From NCBI GenBank assembly GCA_030638305.1, contig DAOWEW010000156.1:1-9021 (forward strand): a stretch of 9,021 nt of DNA, read 5' to 3'. The translations under genes were made by a program, and so were the position numbers. Under the pieces are notes generated by a model that did not search any database, was not told where the DNA came from, and saw nothing but the letters and a program-made list of their open reading frames with translations. Below, in pieces: positions 1 to 5,343 of this stretch; position 1 is the stretch's first letter; every line of letters begins with the position of its first letter. This DNA comes from Desulfobacteraceae bacterium (GTDB taxonomy: Bacteria > Desulfobacterota > Desulfobacteria > Desulfobacterales > ETH-SRB1).

Positions 1-101
1 ACATCTTCATTGTTCTCAGAGCAGCCAAACATAAACAGGCCCAGCGTCAATACACAAATCGGCAACGCCACCGACATCTTGTACTTTTTAAAAAAATCCA
101 T
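1..101 (-). CDS. Putative lipoprotein, N-terminal part (cut by window edge)
   Basis: Only 33 codons are visible. The ATG at 101-99 follows a strong ribosome site (AAGGAGGA at 118-111, 9 nt spacing). The peptide starts MDFFKKYKMSVALPICVLTL and continues GLFMFGC: a Lys-containing n-region, a hydrophobic stretch of about 17 residues, then Cys27 followed by SENNED. This is the layout of a lipoprotein signal peptide, with Cys27 as the likely lipidated residue. The lipobox (M-F-G-C) is a poor match at -3, so cleavage is probable rather than certain. The gene lies 533 bp beyond gspD in the same direction, behind its own candidate promoter, so it is probably a separate transcription unit. Its function cannot be read from this fragment. 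Confidence 0.75.
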   Translation of the reverse strand, partial: MDFFKKYKMSVALPICVLTLGLFMFGCSENNED

Positions 102-149
102 GTGTGTTTATCCTCCTTATTTTATTCATTTTTAACAGCCTTGTAACAG

Positions 150-212
150 TTATATTTTTCCATTTATAAATTCCTGTCCCGTTTCAGATAACTTTCCCCT
201 CCTATTTTTCAT
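150..212 (-). CDS. Possible 20-residue leader peptide
   Basis: The ATG at 212-210 lies just behind a strong purine-rich ribosome site (AAAGGAGGG ending at 215) and opens a 20-codon frame, MKNRRGKLSETGQEFINGKI, ending in TAA at 152-150. It sits in the predicted leader of the lipoprotein transcript, about 20 nt after the expected start. The peptide has no recognisable motif, and its spacing to GGAGG is short (2-4 nt). What is seen is the ribosome site and the open frame. That it is translated, or regulates the next gene, is speculation; the purine-rich stretch may be incidental. Confidence 0.25.
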   Translation of the reverse strand: MKNRRGKLSETGQEFINGKI

Positions 213-239
213 CACCCTCCTTTCTTCTTTTTAAGTGGC

Positions 240-268
240 ACTTTAATTAGCTTAATATCGAATGTCAA
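240..268 (-). promoter_or_regulatory. Sigma-70-like promoter upstream of the lipoprotein gene
   Basis: On the minus strand a perfect -35 hexamer TTGACA (268-263) is followed after exactly 17 nt by TAAAGT (245-240), which matches four of six bases of TATAAT. Predicted transcription would start near 233, about 130 nt before the lipoprotein ATG, giving a long leader. The direction and the lack of any other gene in the gap fit a promoter for the lipoprotein unit. The -10 is imperfect, so this remains a prediction. Confidence 0.5.
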
Positions 269-465
269 ACAAAAAATGTCGAATTATGAAAGAAAATACT
301 GAATAATTTTATTTTGCACGGAATGCGCCTTTGGCACTACCAATTTTAATTTTTTTCACCATATAACTTTGGGCATCCTTTATTTTGTAGTTTAGACTTT
401 TCCAACATTGACGGATGCCACCCATTAGCTATTAGGCAAAGTTTTTGTATAAAAACGGACTGTTA

Positions 466-486
466 AGCTAAAAGCTAACAGCTATG
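466..486. repeat. Heptanucleotide tandem repeat, AGCTAAN type, three units
   Basis: Three consecutive 7-bp units, AGCTAAA, AGCTAAC and AGCTATG, lie in the gap after gspD. The first two units also form the right part of an imperfect hairpin (461-469 with 473-480, one bulged A). It is short and could be chance alone. It is listed because three other spacers in the same operon have the same 7-bp period. Confidence 0.4.
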
Positions 487-594
487 CGCACAAATCATAT
501 TTTTTGAGGTATCTTACCCTTAAAAGTGTAAACTACTTTTAGGCTGTTATGAAGGATGTCTGACTTTCCTTACTTTGTTTCTATCTTAAATTAG

Positions 595-609
595 CGCACC
601 TTCGGTGCG
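595..609 (-). terminator. GC-rich stem-loop after gspD, possible weak terminator
   Basis: Twenty-five bases past the gspD stop, CGCACC pairs perfectly with GGTGCG around a GAA loop (609-595 on the minus strand), a compact 6-bp stem. It is followed on the transcript strand by CTAATTTAAG rather than a run of T, so it is not a canonical intrinsic terminator. It could instead be a 3' end stabiliser or act with a factor. Its place at the end of the operon is the main support. Confidence 0.35.
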
Positions 610-634
610 GACATTAAAAGTGCCTGAAATGAGC

Positions 635-2797
635 TCACTTCTTCTTGTACATCTTGATGTTGCCTTCTTTTATTTTGTCGATCCGGTCTTTCTTTTCTTT
701 GTAAACCGTATCTGCTTCCTCAGGATTTTTTATAACATGTGGTGTGAGAAAAACAAAAAGATTGGTCTTGTCGTTTGATTTTGACATTGACTTAAAAGCC
801 CATCCAAGCAAAGGTATATTCCCAAGGCATGGGACCCTGTATTCTATATTGGAAAAGCTGTCGTCGATAAGTCCGCCTATAACAACGGTATTTTTATCTT
901 TAACGATAACTGTTGTATCAATGGTGCGCTTTAAAGTGGTCGGACGAAACTCTCCGCTGCTTGATTCCAGTTTGGTTACCTCCTGTTCGATCTTTAGGCG
1001 GACCATCCTGTCCTTGCTGATTTGAGGCGTAATCTTCAGAGTTATTCCGACATCCTTGTATTCATAATTGCTATAGTCCGTCGTTCCTATGCTTGTTGTA
1101 TCCTGCCTGGTTATATAAGGAATATTTTTTCCAACAGTAATGCTTGCTTCCTCATTATCCGTGGTTAGAATCTGCGGTGTTGAAAGTATATAAACATCTT
1201 TGTCCTTTTTATATGCCTGTATGATTGCTGCTATGTTGGGAAAGATGATATCTCCGATTTTAACAACTTCGCCAAGAACACCCAAAGAAAAGCCTGGAGG
1301 CAATGAAACAGCGCCTGTAAGAGGGTTGACCATTCCGGTTGTATTGCCATAATTATTACTGCCGCCAAAGCCGCCGCCAAAAAAACCTGACTTGTCATCA
1401 TAGCTTGTTTTGCCGCCTGCCTGCCACTCTGTTCCAAGATCAAATTCCTTGTTTACATTTACTTCCATGATCAAGCATTCAATATAGACCATTGCCCTTG
1501 GAATATCCAGTTTCTTTATTATTTCTTCAAGGACCAGATAGTCATCCTTGTCAGCCATAATAATGAGGCTGTTGGTTGCTTTATCCGCTTTTATTATGAC
1601 ATCGCCTGAAATAAGAGGGGTTTCTTTTTTTCCTTTAATAGTAGCTTTTTGTTTTGCAGGCAGTTCCTGGAGAACCTTGGCCAGGTCTTCGGCCGTGGCA
1701 TTTTCAAGATAATAGACATGGATTTTCTCTTTCCCTCGCGGAACCTCCTTATCAAGCATTGCTATCAGCTTCTTGATTCTTACTGTATCATCCTCACTCG
1801 CGAGCAGTACAATTGTGTTTGTCCGTTCATCTGTCACAAATCTGGTCTCTTTTCCGATATCACCTTTTTTCGGTTTTTTCTTTGTTTTGAAAACAGAATC
1901 TAAAAGCTTCACAAGCTTTGCGGCATCTGCAAATTCAAGTGGTATTATTGAGAGTTCCTGGCCAATGCCTTTAACATCAATGACTTCCAAAATTCCAAGT
2001 AGCCGCCTTATGTTTGAATACACATCCGTTACTATCATCATGTTTGTCGGAGGATATGCCAGAACCACACTGCTTTTGGAAATCATCGGGGCAAAAAGAC
2101 GTTTAATTTCAGCAGGATCCGCATACTCTAATAGTATGAGCTGTGTGACGACCTTGTCTTCCGGAGAAGCGAGCTCTTCGTTAAATCTGGTTTCGATATT
2201 CTTTGATCGTGCATCCGGAGCTGGTATGATTTTGATTATTTTACCGGTTTTTACCGTGGTATAACCATGGACTTCAAGGACGGATTCAAAAACTTTGTAG
2301 GCCTCTTTTATAGAAATTTTTTCAGGAGAAATTATCGTTACTTTTCCCTTTACCCGCTTATCTACAACAAAATTCTTTTTCGTCAACTCGCTTATAAATT
2401 TAATAAAGACACTTATATCAACGTCATTGAAATCAATGGAAACAAATCGTTCGACTTCTTTTTTTAAAAACGGCTCCGGAAAAACATGAAGCAATGAAGC
2501 AAGAACGTATCCAATGGCCTCTTTTTCTTTGCCGGCAGATTCGTCTAAATTGAAAACAGCATACCAATTATCTTTTAAAAAATTAACCTTGATTTTATCT
2601 CCGGGCTTTAGCTTTTTGACAATAGCTGATTTAGTTGATCTACCAAATCTGATATTTATTTCTTTATCAGCATATCTTATTTCACTCCCATTTCTAACTG
2701 CTGAATTTTCAGATGCTGATGAAATGGATGTAAGCACGAAACTGATAACAATAAATAAACACAAAATGCATTTTAAAGAATTACTGTATGATTTCAT
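635..2797 (-). CDS. gspD: Type II secretion secretin GspD with N-terminal SH3-like domain
   Basis: 720 residues, complete. GspD forms the multimeric outer-membrane channel through which folded exoproteins leave the periplasm. A signal peptide covers about residues 1-28 (hydrophobic core, then SSA-SE). Residues 42-106 look like a bacterial SH3 domain (ADKEINIRFGRST, LKPGDKIKV, DNWYAVF, GYV). The usual secretin modules follow: N0 about 117-195, N1 217-275, N2 281-350, N3 357-435, then the secretin barrel 440-690 with the hallmark VPCLGNIPLLGWAFKS at 655-670. A Gly-rich loop (GGGFGG) lies at 473-478. The SH3-like part is not a feature of classical GspD, and it makes this protein somewhat long. 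The gene is last in the operon, 84 bp after gspC, with only a weak ribosome site before ATG 2797. The family call is very secure; the SH3 call rests on pattern alone. Confidence 0.96.
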   Translation of the reverse strand: MKSYSNSLKCILCLFIVISFVLTSISSASENSAVRNGSEIRYADKEINIRFGRSTKSAIVKKLKPGDKIKVNFLKDNWYAVFNLDESAGKEKEAIGYVLASLLHVFPEPFLKKEVERFVSIDFNDVDISVFIKFISELTKKNFVVDKRVKGKVTIISPEKISIKEAYKVFESVLEVHGYTTVKTGKIIKIIPAPDARSKNIETRFNEELASPEDKVVTQLILLEYADPAEIKRLFAPMISKSSVVLAYPPTNMMIVTDVYSNIRRLLGILEVIDVKGIGQELSIIPLEFADAAKLVKLLDSVFKTKKKPKKGDIGKETRFVTDERTNTIVLLASEDDTVRIKKLIAMLDKEVPRGKEKIHVYYLENATAEDLAKVLQELPAKQKATIKGKKETPLISGDVIIKADKATNSLIIMADKDDYLVLEEIIKKLDIPRAMVYIECLIMEVNVNKEFDLGTEWQAGGKTSYDDKSGFFGGGFGGSNNYGNTTGMVNPLTGAVSLPPGFSLGVLGEVVKIGDIIFPNIAAIIQAYKKDKDVYILSTPQILTTDNEEASITVGKNIPYITRQDTTSIGTTDYSNYEYKDVGITLKITPQISKDRMVRLKIEQEVTKLESSSGEFRPTTLKRTIDTTVIVKDKNTVVIGGLIDDSFSNIEYRVPCLGNIPLLGWAFKSMSKSNDKTNLFVFLTPHVIKNPEEADTVYKEKKDRIDKIKEGNIKMYKKK

Positions 2798-2848
2798 TTT
2801 AATACCGGTTGTTGTAAAATACCTGCTATTTCATAAAGTTTTGTGATT

Positions 2849-2873
2849 TAATCTACAGATTACGCAGATAGGT
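2849..2873. repeat. Palindromic motif in the gspC-gspD spacer
   Basis: The 84-bp spacer holds TAATCT and AGATTA as 6-bp inverted arms separated by AC (2849-2862). On the minus strand, ATCTGCGTA is followed directly by ATCTGTAGA, a degenerate 9-bp duplication. The restriction-type palindrome GGTACC follows at 2871-2876. The gspD start has no strong Shine-Dalgarno site in this spacer. No function is claimed. Confidence 0.3.
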
Positions 2874-2881
2874 ACCGCCAA

Positions 2882-3718
2882 TTAATTAATATTATAATTA
2901 ATACTTTCTTGCCGTCCTTTTCGTTTTAATTGAAGCCTGACATTGGATGATGACTTCAGGCTCTCATAAATTTTCAGAGCATCATCAACCGATTTAATAT
3001 CTCTTCCATCCACTCCTGTTATAATATCTCCGCTTTTTAATCCCATTTCCGAGAATATGGAGCCTGATCGGATATTGCTTAGATTGAGACCATTCGGTTT
3101 TCCATTAGAAAAATAAGGCCGTATTCTTACCTGTTTCATGAGATCGTTTACATTTTTCATAGCCTTATCAATTCGGGAACGTTTTATGGTAATATTTTGC
3201 GAAAAAGATTCCTTTGATTTCCTGGAAGAAATGGTTGATTTGTAATCACCAATCACTTTTTCCAGTTCCAGAATTTCATCTTTGCCGTTAACATTTAAAA
3301 CAACTTTTTCTCTTAAAATTATTTTTACTGTTGCAGTTTGTATTGTATCACCAACTTTGTAAAGATTTTGTTTTCTTTCTTTTTGTTCTTCAATGACTGC
3401 ATATGCTTTGTCCCTGTCACCCGTAACCGTTCCCCATAATTTTAACTTTAGATCCGTTTGTTTCAATGCCTCAACATCAATTGATTCTATTTTATCTGTT
3501 TTCTTTTTTGTATTAAAAAGATTTCGTTCAATTATTGCGCTATACCAGGATATTGGATGAACAATTACATCTTCGGGTGATACTATTGGTTTGTTTGTTG
3601 ATATGATCGGATCTCCATGATCAAGTTTACTCGTTGTTGTTATATAAAAAGCATTTACACCAAAATATATAGCAACTGATATTAAAAAGACATTTAAAAT
3701 ATTAAAGTATATTTTCAT
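2882..3718 (-). CDS. gspC: Type II secretion inner-membrane protein GspC (HR and PDZ domains)
   Basis: 278 residues from the chosen start. GspC is anchored in the inner membrane and its periplasmic part links the platform to the secretin N0 domain. A single membrane segment lies at about residues 6-25 (NILNVFLISVAIYFGVNAFY). The homology region spans about 57-155 and contains the typical IIERNLFN and LKLWGTVTG strings and a VGD turn. A C-terminal PDZ domain spans about 195-277, with GLNLSNI, MGLKSGDIITGVDG and LQLKRKG. The ATG at 3718 was chosen over an in-frame GTG at 3757 because MKIYF gives a normal short cytoplasmic tail and the GTG falls inside a perfect hairpin. Neither start has a clear ribosome site. 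gspD follows directly, as is usual for the C-D pair. Confidence 0.92.
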   Translation of the reverse strand: MKIYFNILNVFLISVAIYFGVNAFYITTTSKLDHGDPIISTNKPIVSPEDVIVHPISWYSAIIERNLFNTKKKTDKIESIDVEALKQTDLKLKLWGTVTGDRDKAYAVIEEQKERKQNLYKVGDTIQTATVKIILREKVVLNVNGKDEILELEKVIGDYKSTISSRKSKESFSQNITIKRSRIDKAMKNVNDLMKQVRIRPYFSNGKPNGLNLSNIRSGSIFSEMGLKSGDIITGVDGRDIKSVDDALKIYESLKSSSNVRLQLKRKGRQESINYNIN

Positions 3719-3728
3719 ATTACTATTT

Positions 3729-3758
3729 CGTGCCTGAACGAAAACCCGTTCAGGCACG
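3729..3758. repeat. Perfect 12-bp inverted repeat just upstream of gspC
   Basis: CGTGCCTGAACG (3729-3740) is the exact reverse complement of CGTTCAGGCACG (3747-3758), with a 6-nt loop. It ends 11 nt before the gspC ATG, so in the transcript it would form a strong hairpin next to the start codon. A second inverted relation covers the same arm: 3731-3747 matches the reverse complement of 3787-3803 at 15 of 17 positions, and that copy abuts the gspN stop codon. On the transcript strand there is no T-run after it, so a terminator is unlikely. It may act on translation or RNA stability, or be a small repeat insertion. Confidence 0.75.
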
Positions 3759-3786
3759 GTTTTAAGTTTTAGGTTTTAAGTTTTAG
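3759..3786. repeat. Heptanucleotide repeat, GTTTTAA/GTTTTAG, four units
   Basis: Four perfect-length 7-bp units alternate GTTTTAA, GTTTTAG, GTTTTAA, GTTTTAG, so it can also be read as two identical 14-mers. It fills the gspN-gspC spacer between the perfect inverted repeat and the gspN stop. On the transcript strand the units read CTAAAAC and TTAAAAC. See the matching 7-bp period in the spacers on either side of gspM. Confidence 0.7.
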
Positions 3787-3803
3787 GGGTTTTCGTTCAA
3801 ACA

Positions 3804-4709
3804 CTATTTCAAGGAAAAACCGGGTTGATCAATGGTACCGTATATCCTGATGGGAATACCGCCTTTACCGGTTTTTATCAATGACTTTACAGGAAAAATA
3901 TTTTGCAGGTTATCAATAAGTAACTGATGCGGTTTAATATTTCCTGTCAGGTTTAAAACACTTTGTTCGAGTGGATTCTTTAAGTTGACAGAGCCGGAAA
4001 TCCTGCCATCTGCCTGCTTGCCTTTTATGATACATTCATTGATTTGAATTTTCTTATTATTTATAACAGCTTTGGTTTTAATGTCCGTGAAAGCAATACT
4101 TTTAAGATTGGAAAGAGGTAGTAAAAGCTCAATCTCGCAGTCGGATATATTGATGTCGGCCATAAGAGTTCCGGTTGATTCACTATTGTTGAATGAAAAT
4201 GATCCGTCAAGTATTCCTGTTATTTCACGCTCGGCCAGCTTTTGAATAGCAGATATGTTTTTTATATTAATGCCGTATAGTTTTGTTTTTACAACAATCT
4301 TCTGTCCGTCCATATTTTTTATGTTTGGATTTTTTATGTCTGGATTTTTTGTACCTGTTTTTTTAATAAAAGTACCGTTTCCTTCTACAAAACCATCATA
4401 TGCTTTGCCGTTAAAAGAAAAAGCAGGTTTTGCGCCAAAAAGTGACAAAAGCACGGGAGTTATCGTTATCTGTTCCGCTTCGAATAATAAAGTGTTTACA
4501 TTATAAATGTTTACATTATAAAGCCTCAAACCGGGCGGAAAAGCCGGTTTAATAAAATCAATCGAAATGTTAAAGTCAGGATGAAGCTTATTAAACTCAA
4601 CTGCAACGTATCTTTTTACAGCATCTGACGGAAAAAGATAGTATAGAAAAAGAACTATTACCACTATAATATAAATAAAATATAGCAGCCGTTTTTTAAA
4701 ATTATTCAT
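3804..4709 (-). CDS. gspN: Type II secretion protein GspN
   Basis: 301 residues, close to the usual GspN size. A positively charged N-terminus (MNNFKKR) precedes one membrane segment at about residues 8-26, and the rest is periplasmic. The segment PAFPPGLRLYNVNIYN (55-70) is the typical GspN start of the beta-rich region, as are the later VKTKLYGINI and GSVNLKNPLEQSVLNLTGNI and the end GGIPIRIYGTIDQPGFSLK. GspN is an accessory platform protein present in only some T2SS; its exact role is unsettled. It lies 63 bp after gspM. The heptamer spacer itself supplies the only G-rich ribosome-like site (AGGGG, 2 nt before the ATG). Two stretches contain 15-bp in-frame tandem duplications, listed separately. 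Confidence 0.85.
   Translation of the reverse strand: MNNFKKRLLYFIYIIVVIVLFLYYLFPSDAVKRYVAVEFNKLHPDFNISIDFIKPAFPPGLRLYNVNIYNVNTLLFEAEQITITPVLLSLFGAKPAFSFNGKAYDGFVEGNGTFIKKTGTKNPDIKNPNIKNMDGQKIVVKTKLYGINIKNISAIQKLAEREITGILDGSFSFNNSESTGTLMADINISDCEIELLLPLSNLKSIAFTDIKTKAVINNKKIQINECIIKGKQADGRISGSVNLKNPLEQSVLNLTGNIKPHQLLIDNLQNIFPVKSLIKTGKGGIPIRIYGTIDQPGFSLK
4320..4349. repeat. 15-bp in-frame tandem duplication in gspN
   Basis: TATGTTTGGATTTTT (4320-4334) is repeated as TATGTCTGGATTTTT (4335-4349), 14 of 15 identical, with a decayed third copy starting at about 4311. In the protein this gives KNPDI-KNPNI-KNMDG at residues 121-135. The repeat keeps frame and adds a polar linker between two beta-rich segments. 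Confidence 0.75.
4493..4522. repeat. Perfect 15-bp in-frame tandem duplication in gspN
   Basis: TGTTTACATTATAAA occurs twice without a break at 4493-4507 and 4508-4522, 15 of 15 identical. It encodes the doubled YNVNI-YNVNT at residues 64-73 of GspN. Exact identity suggests a recent slippage duplication. Confidence 0.8.
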
Positions 4710-4712
4710 TAC

Positions 4713-4781
4713 CCCTGATCCCTAATCCTTGATCACTATAACTCCCTGCTCCCTAACTCCCATTATCATTTATCATTTATC
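4713..4781. repeat. Compound heptanucleotide repeat in the gspM-gspN spacer
   Basis: Almost the whole spacer can be cut into 7-bp units. CCCTGAT, CCCTAAT and CCTTGAT run 4713-4733; then come CACTATA, ACTCCCT and GCTCCCT (4734-4754); after a one-base shift, CATTATC, ATTTATC and ATTTATC fill 4761-4781. The last units run into the final codons and the TGA stop of gspM. On the transcript strand the first block reads AGGGATC and AGGGGTA just before the gspN ATG, so the repeat supplies its possible ribosome site. Units are degenerate, but the phase is constant over long runs. Confidence 0.6.
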
Positions 4782-5306
4782 CCCCTGCGCTTCAAATGTT
4801 TCAACCCGTAACAGCGCATTTATAGAAGGCTGTTTTTTGCCTGTTTTTGAAATTGAAAGTCTTGTGATATACACAATATTTTTTGATGTTTCTACCATAT
4901 GCAGGAAAGAGGTCAGCTCTTGGAGCGTTATGGCCTGAAGCTTCATTGCAACAATTGAGGTCTTGTATCCGGTGTTTTTATCGGCAGAAGTCGAAGGCTT
5001 CATATAAACTATATTATTTTTTATGCCGGCTTTATCTGAAAGTTCGTCAAGAAAGGAAAAAAGAGTAAAACCCTTTTCTCTTTTTGAAAATTGAACATTT
5101 GCCAGTTCAGCCCCTTTGTTCATGGCATCATATTTTAATTTTAGAAGTTGTATCTCTTCGAGCTGACCTGATTTAACCGGAATGGCTCTAATCAGACGCT
5201 TTCTTTTGTCAATAAAAGGGGAAACAATAAATTGAATTAATACAATAAGGCATATAAGACCTGATACAGCATAAATTGAATATTTTTCACGTTTGCTCAG
5301 TTTCAT
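4773..5306 (-). CDS. gspM: Type II secretion platform protein GspM
   Basis: 177 residues, typical of GspM. It partners GspL in the inner-membrane platform. A basic cytoplasmic start (MKLSKREK) precedes one membrane segment at about residues 9-30 (SIYAVSGLICLIVLIQFIVSPF). A charged, probably coiled stretch follows (residues 33-75), then an alpha-beta domain of the PilO/GspM ferredoxin-like fold from about 78 to 172 (FSFLDELSDKAGI, MKLQAITLQELTSFLHMVE, VYITRLSI). Sequence identity in this family is low, so the call leans on topology, size and the place between gspL and gspN. It starts 37 bp after the gspL stop. No ribosome site is visible because the spacer is wholly made of a heptamer repeat. 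Confidence 0.85.
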   Translation of the reverse strand: MKLSKREKYSIYAVSGLICLIVLIQFIVSPFIDKRKRLIRAIPVKSGQLEEIQLLKLKYDAMNKGAELANVQFSKREKGFTLFSFLDELSDKAGIKNNIVYMKPSTSADKNTGYKTSIVAMKLQAITLQELTSFLHMVETSKNIVYITRLSISKTGKKQPSINALLRVETFEAQGDK

Positions 5307-5341
5307 GGTTGCTCGTTGCTGGTTGCTTGTTGCTTGTTGCT
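5307..5341. repeat. Heptanucleotide repeat, NGTTGCT type, five units, abutting the gspM start
   Basis: The 37-bp gspL-gspM spacer is five consecutive 7-bp units: GGTTGCT, CGTTGCT, GGTTGCT, TGTTGCT and TGTTGCT, varying only at the first base; a partial TGTT follows at the gspL stop. On the transcript strand the unit is AGCAACA, and the array ends directly at the gspM ATG, leaving no Shine-Dalgarno sequence. Its regularity makes chance unlikely. Confidence 0.8.
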
Positions 5342-5343
5342 TG

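Larger units (their letters stand above)
102..634. other. Gene-poor stretch between gspD and the lipoprotein gene
   Basis: No convincing gene of normal size occurs here on either strand. Reading on the minus strand away from gspD, it holds a GC-rich stem-loop (609-595), a 7-bp-arm hairpin TAAAAGT/ACTTTTA (521-541), a heptamer repeat (466-486), a hairpin with 6-bp arms GTTTTT/AAAAAC (441-456), a distant inverted pair GGCATCC/GGATGCC (372-378 with 413-419), a short stem-loop at 325-337, a sigma-70-like promoter (268-240) and a 20-codon ORF. It looks like the boundary between two transcription units, carrying several small repeat structures. Confidence 0.7.

Noticed and set aside
1231..1443. Minus-strand frame of 70 codons inside gspD in another phase
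   Set aside because: It lies wholly inside the secretin domain and overlaps it in an alternative frame. Its hydrophobic Ala/Leu-rich translation comes from the Gly-rich region of gspD, and it has no ribosome site.
1773..2264. Plus-strand open frame of 163 codons inside gspD
   Set aside because: It is antisense to well-conserved secretin N1 and N2 coding sequence, is Ser-rich without motifs, and lacks a ribosome site. It is a by-product of gspD codon use. The same holds for the other plus-strand frames opposite gsp genes, such as 6706-7050 and 7543-7833.
3719..3757. An earlier GTG start for gspC giving 13 more residues
   Set aside because: The extra codons lie inside a perfect inverted repeat, give a non-typical leader, and have no ribosome site. 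The ATG at 3718 starts a normal GspC tail and membrane segment.
4713..5341. CRISPR array or coding repeats
   Set aside because: Units are 7 bp without spacers, degenerate and untranslated, and no cas gene is present. The pattern is a microsatellite-like array, not CRISPR.
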